The translations under genes were made by a program, and so were the position numbers. Below, piece by piece: positions 44,663 through 53,569 of a stretch of DNA of 64,000 nt (position 1 is its first letter; each line of letters begins with the position of its first letter). The stretch spans positions 248,001 through 312,000 of the forward strand of contig JAITMD010000021.1 of NCBI GenBank assembly GCA_031277535.1, written 5' to 3'. Source of the stretch: Flavobacteriaceae bacterium. Its GTDB lineage: Bacteria; Bacteroidota; Bacteroidia; Flavobacteriales; Flavobacteriaceae. The notes beneath the pieces were generated by a model. It ran no database searches, was not told where the DNA came from, and saw only the letters and a program-made list of their open reading frames with translations.

Positions 44663-45664
44663 ATGGGATTATTCGGTTTTTTTAAAAAACAATTAGCAAC
44701 AGTAATTGAGTGGAATGATTCTCAAAAAAATGTTGTTTGGTATTTGTTCCCGTCTAAAACAGATGAGGTAAAAAATGCTTCAAAATTAATTGTTGCACCT
44801 GGTCAAGGGTGTGTGTTAGTGTATGAAGGACAGATAAAAGATGTTTTGTTGACAGAAGGTGTTTATAGTTTGGAAACGGACAACCATCCTTTTATAACAA
44901 CCTTATTGAATATGCGTCAACTTTTTGAGAGTGAACATAAGTTGAAAATTTACTTCTTTCGTCAAGCTCAATTTGTAAACCAAGATTGGGGAACACCGTC
45001 TCAAATTAAATATGTGGATCCGGTATATCAAATGCCAGTTGCAATGGGAATTAATGGGAATTTTTCTTACCGAATTAGCAATATTGAATTTTTCTATAGA
45101 GATATTATAGGGAGTGCTAATTTTTTTAGTACAGAGAGTGTTAAGGATATTGTTGTTAATCGTTTTATGGAGCAAATTACATCTTATTTGTCTTCACAAA
45201 AAATATCTTATCACGATATAGATGCTAATTTAAGTTCAATATCAGCGATATTGAAAGGAGATTTAAATGCGATTTTTGTGACTTTAGGATTAGAATTGAC
45301 TGATTTTAGAATTACAGGTACAATGTTTGATTCTGGAACATTAAGTCGAATTAATAAGGTAGCAGATTTAAGTTCTGATGCTAAAGCAGCAGAAGTTGCA
45401 GGATTGACTTATGTGGAGTTGGAAAAATTAAAAGCTTTGAGAGATGCGGCAAGAAATGAAGGAGGATTGGCAGGCGCAGGACTTCAAATCGGAACAGGTT
45501 TAGAATTGGGAAAACAATTTGCAGAACAAACAGAGAAAGTAATTAATTCTGGAAGTGATGATGCAATCGAGAGATTGAGAAAACTGAATCTTTTGCTACA
45601 AGAAGGAATTATAACACAAGAGGATTTTGAGGTAAAAAAACAAGAACTATTAAAACATTTGTAA
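44663..45664 (+). CDS. SPFH-domain protein with C-terminal SHOCT motif
   Basis: The 333-aa protein resembles the YdjI/'virion core protein' branch of SPFH (band 7, flotillin-like) proteins: GLFGFFKKQLATVIEW start, LIVAPGQGCVLVYEGQIKDV (about 42-61) and a Gly/Ala-rich region (about 263-285). The last ~30 residues (IERLRKLNLLLQEGIITQED then FEVKKQELL) fit a SHOCT oligomerisation motif. It has no membrane helix; such proteins assemble as rings on membranes. In Bacillus, ydjI lies in an operon with membrane zinc-ribbon-type partners, which fits this context. A 2-helix protein follows after 1 nt. Confidence 0.82.
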   Translation: MGLFGFFKKQLATVIEWNDSQKNVVWYLFPSKTDEVKNASKLIVAPGQGCVLVYEGQIKDVLLTEGVYSLETDNHPFITTLLNMRQLFESEHKLKIYFFRQAQFVNQDWGTPSQIKYVDPVYQMPVAMGINGNFSYRISNIEFFYRDIIGSANFFSTESVKDIVVNRFMEQITSYLSSQKISYHDIDANLSSISAILKGDLNAIFVTLGLELTDFRITGTMFDSGTLSRINKVADLSSDAKAAEVAGLTYVELEKLKALRDAARNEGGLAGAGLQIGTGLELGKQFAEQTEKVINSGSDDAIERLRKLNLLLQEGIITQEDFEVKKQELLKHL

Positions 45665-45665
45665 G

Positions 45666-45911
45666 ATGAAGTATTTAGTAGGAACTATTTTGATAGCATT
45701 AGTCTTGTTGACTATATGTTATTTTATATTAGGAATTTGGGGGATTTCTTTGTTTGATGCAGCTTATTTGAATTATACATACCAAACAATAGGTTTAGTA
45801 TTAGTTGCAGCAATCGTACTTATGGTTTTAGGAAGTTACTTTTTTAGAGCACCACATAAGAATTATGATACAACTAAAGGAAATGTAGCTCACCCAAAGA
45901 AAGAACAATAG
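45666..45911 (+). CDS. Small two-helix membrane protein
   Basis: The 81-aa product has two hydrophobic segments (about 4-27 and 41-63) and a basic hydrophilic tail. The start is 1 nt after the SPFH stop, so it is translationally linked and may anchor or regulate the SPFH protein. No family is recognised. Confidence 0.7.
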   Translation: MKYLVGTILIALVLLTICYFILGIWGISLFDAAYLNYTYQTIGLVLVAAIVLMVLGSYFFRAPHKNYDTTKGNVAHPKKEQ

Positions 45912-45917
45912 AAGAAA

Positions 45918-46817
45918 ATGTCACAAGAAATAGAAGAAAAATTAGAGAGAATACCAGTATTAGGTAAGATTGCACACTTTGCAAAGGGTATTCGCTTTTC
46001 TATGCTTGAAGGATACTCTTTGTATGATTTAATAGAGCTTTATGTTCTTGGTATTATCAAAGGAGCATTTTCTTATCGAGCAGGATCTATTGCTTTTAGT
46101 TTCTTTATGGCTTTGTTTCCCTTTGCTTTATTTATCTTAAACTTAATTCCATATATTCCTTTAGATAATTTCCAGGTGGACTTTATGCAGTTTATTGAAA
46201 ATTCTGTGCCACCAACAACTTTTGGAGCAGTAGAATCGATTTTGTTGGATATTATGAACAACAGTTATCGCTCTTTACTTTCTTCTGGTTTTATATTATC
46301 TATTTTTTTAATGACAAATGGAGTATTTGCAATTATAGGAGGATTTGAATCGTCGTATCATATTAGTATATCGCGCAATTTGGTGAGACAGTACTTAGTA
46401 GCTTTAGCGCTTTCGTTAATATTGGCTTTTCTGGTTATATTTTCTGTAGCCTTATACGTTGTTTTGGAAGTAGTAATGTATAAGTTTAACGTTAATCACT
46501 ATTTGATTCAAGCTTCACGTAGTTTGTTTTTATTATTTGTAGTGTTATTAACCACCTCTATTCTATATAAATTCGGGGCAGTAGAAACTAAACGTATGTC
46601 TTTTATTTCTGTAGGCTCTGTATTTACTACCATTTTGTATGTATTGACTTCATATATCTTTGGAGTATATGTTTTGCGTTTTGCGAGATATAATGAATTA
46701 TACGGGTCTATAGGAACATTATTAGTAGTGATGTTTTATTTATGGATTAACTGTATGATTTTATTGTTGGGATTTGAATTAAATTTGGCAATTAGTAAGC
46801 TTAAAAGCAAAAAATAG
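45918..46817 (+). CDS. YihY/BrkB-family membrane protein
   Basis: The 299-aa inner-membrane protein has about six helices and the family block YRAGSIAFSFFMALFPFALF (about 53-72), plus the C-terminal LYGSIGTLLVVMFYLWINCM. YihY/BrkB proteins were once called RNase BN, wrongly; transport or envelope roles are proposed. It starts 6 nt after the two-helix gene and so belongs to the same transcript, though a functional link to the array is not shown. Confidence 0.88.
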   Translation: MSQEIEEKLERIPVLGKIAHFAKGIRFSMLEGYSLYDLIELYVLGIIKGAFSYRAGSIAFSFFMALFPFALFILNLIPYIPLDNFQVDFMQFIENSVPPTTFGAVESILLDIMNNSYRSLLSSGFILSIFLMTNGVFAIIGGFESSYHISISRNLVRQYLVALALSLILAFLVIFSVALYVVLEVVMYKFNVNHYLIQASRSLFLLFVVLLTTSILYKFGAVETKRMSFISVGSVFTTILYVLTSYIFGVYVLRFARYNELYGSIGTLLVVMFYLWINCMILLLGFELNLAISKLKSKK

Positions 46818-46818
46818 T

Positions 46819-46826
46819 TATATTTG
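46819..46826 (+). promoter_or_regulatory. -7 box of the DUF2147 gene
   Basis: TATATTTG, 32 nt before the ATG at 46859, just after the YihY stop. Confidence 0.5.
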
Positions 46827-46858
46827 GGTAGTAAATATTAACCTAAACGTAGAAAATT

Positions 46859-47284
46859 ATGAAGAATTGTTTTTTAGCTATGTGTATATTTGTTCTTACA
46901 ACATGTACCATAAATGCACAAAGTATAGTTGGAAAATGGAAGACTATAGATGATAGTACAGGTAAGGAGAAATCTATTGTTGAGATTTTTGAGAAAGAAG
47001 GAGTGTACTTTGGAAAGGTTAAAAAGTTGATAAATCCTTCTACTCCAAATCCGAAGTGTGATAATTGTACAGGAGATCAAAAAGGGAAACCTATTGAAGG
47101 AATGATTATTATTAAAGGATTGACAAAAAAAGGGGAGGAATATACAGGAGGAAAAATCACTGATCCACAAAGTGGAAAAGAATACAAATGTACAATTACA
47201 TTGGATGGAAAGAAATTGAATGTGAGAGGATATGTAGGTTTTTCTTTGATAGGAAGAACGCAAACTTGGTTAAAGGCAGAATAA
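46859..47284 (+). CDS. DUF2147 secreted protein
   Basis: The 141-aa protein has a signal peptide (1-20, cleavage near INAQ) and a DUF2147 domain: SIVGKWKTIDDSTGKEKSIV, CDNCTGDQKGKPIEGMIII and the end GRTQTWLKAE. These small periplasmic proteins have a lipocalin-like or beta-barrel fold; function is unknown. The CDNC pair (about 61-64) might form a disulfide. It has its own promoter and terminator. Confidence 0.88.
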   Translation: MKNCFLAMCIFVLTTCTINAQSIVGKWKTIDDSTGKEKSIVEIFEKEGVYFGKVKKLINPSTPNPKCDNCTGDQKGKPIEGMIIIKGLTKKGEEYTGGKITDPQSGKEYKCTITLDGKKLNVRGYVGFSLIGRTQTWLKAE

Positions 47285-47298
47285 AAGAATTATATCAC

Positions 47299-47338
47299 AA
47301 ACAAAGCCTCAATAAGAACACTTATTGAGGCTTTGTTT
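47299..47338 (+). terminator. Terminator of DUF2147 gene
   Basis: An 18-bp perfect stem (AAACAAAGCCTCAATAAG with its complement), loop AACA. Confidence 0.88.
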
Positions 47339-47663
47339 GTAGAAAGAAATTAAATGTGATAGACTTTAAGGGTTTACATGTTGTTTCTTCTTAAGTATAG
47401 TTGAAAATTTTATTGTGGTATGATTTTGGAGATAAGATAAATACATAAACTATTATTAACTTTTGTTAATAGGTCTATTGTTTTCTGAATACTTTTTCTG
47501 AATAGAGCCAATATTGTTGTGAAGTATAATGAGAAAGTTGTTTTTTGAAAAGATTAATTCAATAAAACCTGTTTAGCGAGCCGTTTTATTGGAAAAATAA
47601 CATACGTAATTTGCCTAAGAGGTTCAGAAAAACTATATTCGCTATTATTTATTTAACAACAAA
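47339..47663. other. nhaA upstream region
   Basis: This 325-nt stretch holds no gene. A 9-bp hairpin (CAATAAAAC / GTTTTATTG, 47560-47591) sits 72 nt before the nhaA ATG, in what may be its leader. No perfect TAnnTTTG box was found. Confidence 0.4.
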
Positions 47664-49019
47664 ATGGAAGATCAAATTAGAGAAACACCTGCTGACAAGT
47701 GGATTTCAAATCCAATGAGTAGATTTATGAGTAAATCTACGTCTGGTGGGGTAGTATTATTTTTAGCTGCTGTATTTGCTATTTTTATGGCTAATTCACA
47801 ATGGGCAGATGCTTACATGAGTTTTTGGGATGATAATCATATCGGGTTCTCATTTAATGATAATGTTTTAAATCACTCTTTAAAACACTGGGTTAACGAT
47901 GGTCTGATGGCAATCTTTTTCTTTGTTGTAGGATTAGAGTTAAAACGAGAATTAAGTACAGGGGAGTTATCATCACCTAAAAAAGCAATGTTACCTATTA
48001 TTGCTGCTATAGGAGGGATGGTTGTACCTGCTTTAATATATACTCTATTTAACGGAGGTACAGATGCTGCTCATGGTTGGGGAATCCCAATGGCAACAGA
48101 TATAGCTTTTGCATTAGGTGTATTATTTTTATTAGGGGACAAAGTACCAACGTCTTTAAAAGTGTTTTTGACAGCTTTGGCAATTGCTGACGATTTAGGA
48201 GCTGTAATGGTTATTGCTATATTCTATACGAGTGATCTATCTATGCTAAACTTAGGAATGGGATTAGGATTTTTTGGGTTATTAATTTTAGGTAATTTAA
48301 TAGGGATTAGAAATACACTTTATTATGCTATTATTGGTATTGGTGGAGTGTGGTTGTGTTTCTTATTGTCTGGAGTACACGCGACGATAGCTGCTGTATT
48401 AGCTGCATTTGCTATTCCAAGTACAGCTAAAGTACATGAGTCATATTTTGTAGCAAAATTAAATAAACTAAAAGAAAGATTTAGTAGTATAGACCCAGAT
48501 GATAAAATTCCTAATCTTACAGGAGAACAAATGGAGTGTGTACACGATATAAAAGATTTGGCATCAGATGCTTTACCAGCGTCTATTCGTTTAGAGCATA
48601 GCATGCATAACTTTGTGTCGTTCTTTGTGATGCCAGTATTTGCATTAGCTAACGCGGCTATTCCTATTCATTTAGGAGATGGAGGATTAAGTGCAGTGAC
48701 ATTAGGTGTGGCATTTGGTTTATTAGTTGGTAAAGTGATAGGAGTAGCAGGATTAACAGGTTTATTAATTAAATTAAAAGTAGTGCCAATGCCTAAAGGG
48801 ATGACTTATCTGAATCTATTAGGATTAGGATTTTTGGCAGCTATTGGATTTACAATGTCATTATTTGTTACTGAATTAGCATTTGATATTAAGCTTCATC
48901 CAGATTTTCCAGATCAGGCTAAATTAGGTATTTTAATTGCTTCTGGATTAGGAGGAATTATAGGATATATTTTATTGTTTATGTGTGGTAAGAAAACCGG
49001 TGTACAACAAGAAGTTTAA
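47664..49019 (+). CDS. nhaA: Na+/H+ antiporter NhaA
   Basis: The 451-aa inner-membrane antiporter exchanges sodium for protons. Key acids are present: Asp146 in MATDIAFALG, and Asp176/Asp177 in LAIADDLGAVM (equivalent to E. coli Asp133, Asp163 and Asp164). It is longer than E. coli NhaA (388 aa), partly because of a hydrophilic insert at about 255-305 (KVHESYFVAKLNKLKERF...) between helices, as in other Bacteroidota. Confidence 0.95.
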   Translation: MEDQIRETPADKWISNPMSRFMSKSTSGGVVLFLAAVFAIFMANSQWADAYMSFWDDNHIGFSFNDNVLNHSLKHWVNDGLMAIFFFVVGLELKRELSTGELSSPKKAMLPIIAAIGGMVVPALIYTLFNGGTDAAHGWGIPMATDIAFALGVLFLLGDKVPTSLKVFLTALAIADDLGAVMVIAIFYTSDLSMLNLGMGLGFFGLLILGNLIGIRNTLYYAIIGIGGVWLCFLLSGVHATIAAVLAAFAIPSTAKVHESYFVAKLNKLKERFSSIDPDDKIPNLTGEQMECVHDIKDLASDALPASIRLEHSMHNFVSFFVMPVFALANAAIPIHLGDGGLSAVTLGVAFGLLVGKVIGVAGLTGLLIKLKVVPMPKGMTYLNLLGLGFLAAIGFTMSLFVTELAFDIKLHPDFPDQAKLGILIASGLGGIIGYILLFMCGKKTGVQQEV

Positions 49020-49040
49020 TTTTATAAGATTATAAGTTAT

Positions 49041-49078
49041 TTGGCTCTGTGAGATTTAGTTTCACAGAGCCTTTTTTA
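49041..49078 (+). terminator. Terminator of nhaA
   Basis: Stem GGCTCTGTGA with TCACAGAGCC followed by TTTTTT. Confidence 0.88.
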
Positions 49079-49114
49079 TTGGTTTAATTATAGTAAATGG
49101 TGTCTAACAAATAC

Positions 49115-49122
49115 TATATTTG
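49115..49122 (+). promoter_or_regulatory. -7 box of the ABC-F gene
   Basis: TATATTTG, 33 nt before ATG 49156. An in-frame TTG at 49120 lies inside it, so that TTG cannot be the start. Confidence 0.55.
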
Positions 49123-49155
49123 CAACTTAATTCAAAAACAGATACACAGAGTTAC

Positions 49156-50787
49156 ATGATTACAGTAAACGATATTTCAGTTCAGTTTGGTGGTACTACT
49201 TTATTTAGTGGTGTCAATTTTTCAATTAATGAAAACGACAAGATTGCTCTAATGGGAAAAAATGGAGCAGGAAAATCTACTTTATTAAAGATAGTAGCAG
49301 GTGAGAATAAACCTTCAACAGGAAATATATCGGCTCCTAAAGAAGCGGTTATTGCCTATTTACCACAGCACTTGTTAACTGAAGATAATTGTACTGTCAT
49401 GGAAGAAGCTTCTAAAGCTTATGCACATATCTTCTCAATGAAAAAGGAAATAGATGATATTAATGAGCAGTTGACAGTTCGTACTGATTATGAAAGTGAT
49501 GGGTATATGAAGTTAATTGAACGTGTATCTGAATTAAGTGAAAAGTTTTACTCTATTGAGGAGGTTAATTATGAGGCAGAGGTAGAGAAGATTCTAAAAG
49601 GGTTAGGTTTTACACGCGAAGATTTTACACGACCTACATCTGAATTTAGTGGAGGATGGAGAATGCGTATTGAATTAGCGAAGATTTTATTGCAGAAGCC
49701 TGATTTGATTTTACTGGATGAACCGACGAACCACATGGATATTGAGAGTATCGAATGGTTGGAAGATTTTTTAATCAATCAAGCAAAAGCGGTAATGGTT
49801 ATCTCTCACGACCGTGCATTTGTAGATAATATTACGAATCGTACGATTGAAGTGACTATGGGTAAAATCTATGACTATAAAGCTAAATATTCTGATTATT
49901 TGGTATTGCGTCAAGATAGACGTGCTCATCAGTTAAAAGCTTATGAGGAGCAACAAAAGATGATTGCAGAGACTACAGAGTTTATTGAGCGTTTTAAGGG
50001 TACTTACTCTAAAACTTTACAGGTACAGTCACGAGTAAAGATGTTGGAGAAGCTTGAAATTATAGAAGTTGATGAAGTAGATAATTCAGCACTTCGTTTA
50101 AAATTCCCTGCAGCTGCTCGTTCTGGACAATATCCTGTGGTAGTAAAAGAAATGTCTAAAGCTTATGGAGAGCATGTGGTGTTTAAAGATGCAAATGTAG
50201 TAATTGAAAGAGGACAGAAAGTTTCTTTTGTTGGAAAGAATGGGGAAGGTAAGTCTACAATGATTAAAGCTATTATGAAAGAGATCGATTTTCAAGGAGA
50301 TGTAGAGATTGGACATAATGCTCAGATTGGATATTTTGCACAAAATCAAGCTTCATTATTAGATGAGGATTTGACGATATTTGAAACAGTAGATCGTATT
50401 GCAGAAGGAGATATAAGAACACAAATCAAGAATATCTTAGGTGCTTTTATGTTTTCTGGAGATGATATACATAAAAAAGTAAAAGTACTTTCTGGAGGAG
50501 AAAAAACTCGTTTGGCGATGGTAAAGCTTTTATTGGAACCATATAATGTGTTGATTCTGGATGAGCCTACAAACCATTTAGATATGAAAACAAAGGATAT
50601 TATCAAGGATGCCTTAAGGGATTTTGAAGGAACCGTAATTTTAGTATCTCACGATCGTGACTTTTTAGATGGTTTAGCAGAGAAAGTATTTGAATTTGGA
50701 AATAAAAGAGTAAAAGAGCACTTCGAAGATATTAAAGGATTCTTAGCTTATAAGAAAATGGAGAATTTAAGAGAGATAGAAAAGTAA
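49156..50787 (+). CDS. ABC-F family ATPase (YbiT-like)
   Basis: The 543-aa protein has two ABC domains in tandem and no membrane segment. Walker A is GKNGAGKST (about 34-42) and GKNGEGKST in the second half; signatures are SGGWRMRIELAKIL and LSGGEKTRLAMVKLL; Walker B is LDEPTNHMD and LDEPTNHLD. The linker between domains has helices of P-site tRNA interaction motif type. ABC-F proteins act on ribosomes, rescuing stalled translation or protecting from antibiotics. It is not the missing ATPase of the exporter downstream. Confidence 0.92.
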   Translation: MITVNDISVQFGGTTLFSGVNFSINENDKIALMGKNGAGKSTLLKIVAGENKPSTGNISAPKEAVIAYLPQHLLTEDNCTVMEEASKAYAHIFSMKKEIDDINEQLTVRTDYESDGYMKLIERVSELSEKFYSIEEVNYEAEVEKILKGLGFTREDFTRPTSEFSGGWRMRIELAKILLQKPDLILLDEPTNHMDIESIEWLEDFLINQAKAVMVISHDRAFVDNITNRTIEVTMGKIYDYKAKYSDYLVLRQDRRAHQLKAYEEQQKMIAETTEFIERFKGTYSKTLQVQSRVKMLEKLEIIEVDEVDNSALRLKFPAAARSGQYPVVVKEMSKAYGEHVVFKDANVVIERGQKVSFVGKNGEGKSTMIKAIMKEIDFQGDVEIGHNAQIGYFAQNQASLLDEDLTIFETVDRIAEGDIRTQIKNILGAFMFSGDDIHKKVKVLSGGEKTRLAMVKLLLEPYNVLILDEPTNHLDMKTKDIIKDALRDFEGTVILVSHDRDFLDGLAEKVFEFGNKRVKEHFEDIKGFLAYKKMENLREIEK

Positions 50788-50804
50788 TTTCTTTATACAA
50801 GAAA

Positions 50805-50834
50805 CAAAAAGACACCAATGAGTGTCTTTTTGTT
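50805..50834 (+). terminator. Terminator of ABC-F gene
   Basis: Stem AAAAAGACAC with GTGTCTTTTT followed by T residues. Confidence 0.85.
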
Positions 50835-50841
50835 TTTTATA

Positions 50842-50869
50842 TTGATTAGTTTAGTAATAAACTAATCAA
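50842..50869. repeat. Perfect inverted repeat, 12-bp arms
   Basis: TTGATTAGTTTA and its reverse complement around GTAA. There is no T-run after it, and it lies right behind the terminator, so it may be an operator rather than a second terminator. Confidence 0.5.
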
Positions 50870-51116
50870 AGACAATGTATTATTCTTTATCTTAGAAGTA
50901 AATAAATTTGTTTTTATTTTTAAAAAGATAAGTGGTATGTATTTTGTTGTTTTAAAAATAGATGATTATAGCCTGGAGATAAGGGAGGGTATTGTATGGA
51001 GATGAAATATTGTGAATATCCCTAATAGAAAGTTAGTGTATTGTTATTATTAAGTAAAAATATTTTAAATTATATAAAAATCAGTACATGTGTTAAAGGT
51101 TGTAGGCATTAGTTGT

Positions 51117-51124
51117 TATATTTG
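51117..51124 (+). promoter_or_regulatory. -7 box of the exporter operon
   Basis: TATATTTG, 31 nt before the ATG at 51156. Confidence 0.5.
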
Positions 51125-51155
51125 TGTTTAGAAAATTAACTTATAGATTCCAATA

Positions 51156-52547
51156 ATGAAAGGAAATATAAAAAAGTGTTTAGTCAATGGGTTTAGTTTA
51201 GTACTGTTTTTTGGTTTATTAACCGAAGTTCAGGCACAAGAGCTAACTTTTTCAGAAGCTTATGCAATCATGAATAAAGAAAATACATTGATTAAAGCTG
51301 TTGAAAAACAAGAAGAGATTCATGAGTTTAAGTTGAAGGCAATGAAAGGTCTTCGCTACCCTTCTTTAAAAGCGGTAGGTGTAGGAATTTACATGGATAG
51401 AAGCCTTGGTTTAGATTTTAATGGGCTACGTAATGGTATGGTAGATTTTTTTGGTATATCTAATCCAGAGTTATTAGGAGATTGGAGTACTAAATTTAAT
51501 AAAAGAGATATGGCTATGGGAGGCTTTATGGCTACCTGGCCTTTGTACACAGGAGGGAAAATAAATGCTGCTATTCGCGCACATGAATTGGAGCGTGAAA
51601 TGGGAGAAAAAGATTTATCAAATACTAAAAATAAATTAGTTTCTGAATTAGCACAACGGTACTATCAAGTGAAGTTAGCAGATGAGGCTGTCATTGTTCG
51701 TCAGAAAGTGTATGACGGGATGCTTAAGCATTTACATGATGCTACAAAATTGGAAGAGAATGGAATGATTGCTCCCGTAGAAAAACTTTCTGCAGATGTT
51801 GCGGTTTCTGAGGCTAATAGACAATTAGTAGGAGCTAAGAAAGATGCTTCTTTAGCTCGTGTAGCATTGGCTAATACGATGGAAGTCCCAGAAGTAAAAG
51901 AGGTTTTGATTTCGGATTTTTTTACTGCTACTAATTTAGAGTCATTGAAACATTATCAAGATTTAGCTGTGAATAACTATCCTATGCTTCAAAAATTAGC
52001 ACTTCAAAAAGAGTTAGCAGAAGAAGGCGTTAAAGTGAAAAAATCATCTAATTATCCCACAGTTCTTGCTTTTGGACAAACGTTGTTGGTACATAATAAT
52101 CCTATGCCAGGTTTAGATATATTAAATAACAACAAGAAACCTTGGACTGTAGGAGTAGGAGTTAGTTATACTTTATTTGAGGGATTTAAGAATCGAAATG
52201 AGATTAAAGCGGCAAAGGCGACAAAAGAAAGTGTAGAGCTATATGAACACAAAGCTCAAGGGGATATAAAAATGTTGGTAGAGAAAATCTATAAAGACAT
52301 AGAAAAACAAGAAGAGCAAATTAAGAATTTAAGTGTACAGGAGACTTTAGCTACAGAATTTTTGAGAGTTCGAACAAAAGCATTTTCAGAAGGTTTTGCT
52401 ACGTCAACAGAAGTTACAGATGCAGAAATGAATTTGTCTGGCGTAAAGTTGATGAAATTGCAAGCATCCTATGAGTATGCAATAGGTGTGGCTTCATTAT
52501 TAGAATACACAGGACTGAGTTCAGAGTTTTTACAATATACAAAATAA
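51156..52547 (+). CDS. TolC-family outer-membrane efflux protein
   Basis: The 463-aa product has a signal peptide (about 1-29, cleavage near VQAQ) and two OEP repeats with long coiled-coil helices, for example KLADEAVIVRQKVYDGMLKH and VEKIYKDIEKQEEQIKNLSV, plus the FLRVRTKAFSEGFATSTEV block. It forms the outer-membrane tunnel of a one-step exporter. It is first in a four-gene operon with an adaptor and two ABC-2 permeases. Confidence 0.9.
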   Translation: MKGNIKKCLVNGFSLVLFFGLLTEVQAQELTFSEAYAIMNKENTLIKAVEKQEEIHEFKLKAMKGLRYPSLKAVGVGIYMDRSLGLDFNGLRNGMVDFFGISNPELLGDWSTKFNKRDMAMGGFMATWPLYTGGKINAAIRAHELEREMGEKDLSNTKNKLVSELAQRYYQVKLADEAVIVRQKVYDGMLKHLHDATKLEENGMIAPVEKLSADVAVSEANRQLVGAKKDASLARVALANTMEVPEVKEVLISDFFTATNLESLKHYQDLAVNNYPMLQKLALQKELAEEGVKVKKSSNYPTVLAFGQTLLVHNNPMPGLDILNNNKKPWTVGVGVSYTLFEGFKNRNEIKAAKATKESVELYEHKAQGDIKMLVEKIYKDIEKQEEQIKNLSVQETLATEFLRVRTKAFSEGFATSTEVTDAEMNLSGVKLMKLQASYEYAIGVASLLEYTGLSSEFLQYTK

Positions 52548-52561
52548 AAAAAGCTAAGAAA

Positions 52562-53548
52562 ATGAATAATAAGATTGTAAGTGCTATTGTAGGGGTAGTA
52601 GTTGTAGCAGGTATTTTAGGAGTAGCCATGTGGTATATGAATGCTCCAACAGTTTCATATATACAAGGACAAGTAGATGCAACACAAATTAACGTGGCTT
52701 CAAAAATTCCTGGAAGAATTGAAAACATATTAGTAAGAGAGGGAGATCAGGTAAAAGCAGGAGATGTGTTGATGCAAATCGGTACTCCAGAAATTGATGC
52801 TAAGCTTATGCAAGCAGAGTCTGCACGTAAGGCAGCGCAAGCTATGGATGATAAAGCTAATAAAGGAGCAAGAGGAGAAGAAATATCAGCAACTTATAAT
52901 TTGTGGCAACAAGCAAAGGCTGGAGCTGAATTGGCTGAGAAAACATATGCACGTGTAGAGAACCTATATAAAGAAAAAGTAATTCCTGCACAAAAGAGAG
53001 ATGAGGCTTTTACACAATATAAAGCAGCTCAAGAAGTTGAAAAAGCAGCACATGCAAAATATCAAATGGTTTTAAAAGGTGCTCGTACAGAAGATAAAAC
53101 AGCTGCTTTAGCAATGGTTGGACAAGCACAAGGAGCAGTGAATGAAGTATTATCTTTAAAAGGAGAAGGAGTTGTAAAAGCTCCACAAGGAGGAGAGGTA
53201 GTAACAATTATGCCTAATAAAGGAGAAATTGTAAACTCTGGGTATCCTGTTGTAAACTTAGTAGACTTAGAGGATGTATGGGTATTTTTTAATATTCGTG
53301 AAGATTTGATGCCTAAGTTTAAAAAAGACACCAAGTTTGTAGCTATATTTCCAGCATTAGGTAATGAGAAAATAGAATTACAAGTAAAGTATATTGCTGC
53401 ACAAGCAGACTATGCTACTTGGAGTGCAACGAAATCTAAAGGAGATTTTGATATGAAAACTTTCTTAATTAAAGCTTATCCTACAAAAAAGGTAGATGGT
53501 TTAAGACCAGGAATGAGTGCCTTAGTAGAGGAAAGTAGTTTAAAATAA
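52562..53548 (+). CDS. HlyD-family membrane fusion (adaptor) protein
   Basis: The 328-aa protein has one N-terminal helix (about 7-27), a split lipoyl-like domain (VASKIPGRIENILVREGDQV and VKAPQGGEVVTIMPNKGEIV), a helical hairpin between them and a beta-barrel domain (LVDLEDVWVFFNIREDLMPK). It bridges the inner-membrane permeases and the TolC protein. It starts 14 nt after the TolC-type gene. It is YhiI-like. Confidence 0.9.
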   Translation: MNNKIVSAIVGVVVVAGILGVAMWYMNAPTVSYIQGQVDATQINVASKIPGRIENILVREGDQVKAGDVLMQIGTPEIDAKLMQAESARKAAQAMDDKANKGARGEEISATYNLWQQAKAGAELAEKTYARVENLYKEKVIPAQKRDEAFTQYKAAQEVEKAAHAKYQMVLKGARTEDKTAALAMVGQAQGAVNEVLSLKGEGVVKAPQGGEVVTIMPNKGEIVNSGYPVVNLVDLEDVWVFFNIREDLMPKFKKDTKFVAIFPALGNEKIELQVKYIAAQADYATWSATKSKGDFDMKTFLIKAYPTKKVDGLRPGMSALVEESSLK

Positions 53549-53569
53549 GAAGGTAAAAAAGGAAATAAA

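Larger units (their letters stand above)
50788..51155. other. Gap with terminator, palindrome and exporter promoter
   Basis: Holds the ABC-F terminator, a 12-bp-arm inverted repeat at 50842-50869 and a -7 box at 51117. The rest is AT-rich with no visible gene. Confidence 0.4.

Noticed and set aside
36938..45911. The array as a prophage or integrative element
   Set aside because: No integrase, att-like repeats, tRNA or transposase is visible at its ends, and it follows nadC by 10 nt.
49156..50787. ABC-F protein as the ATPase of the downstream exporter
   Set aside because: It has two fused ABC domains with the ABC-F linker and is separated by a terminator and its own promoter from the exporter operon.
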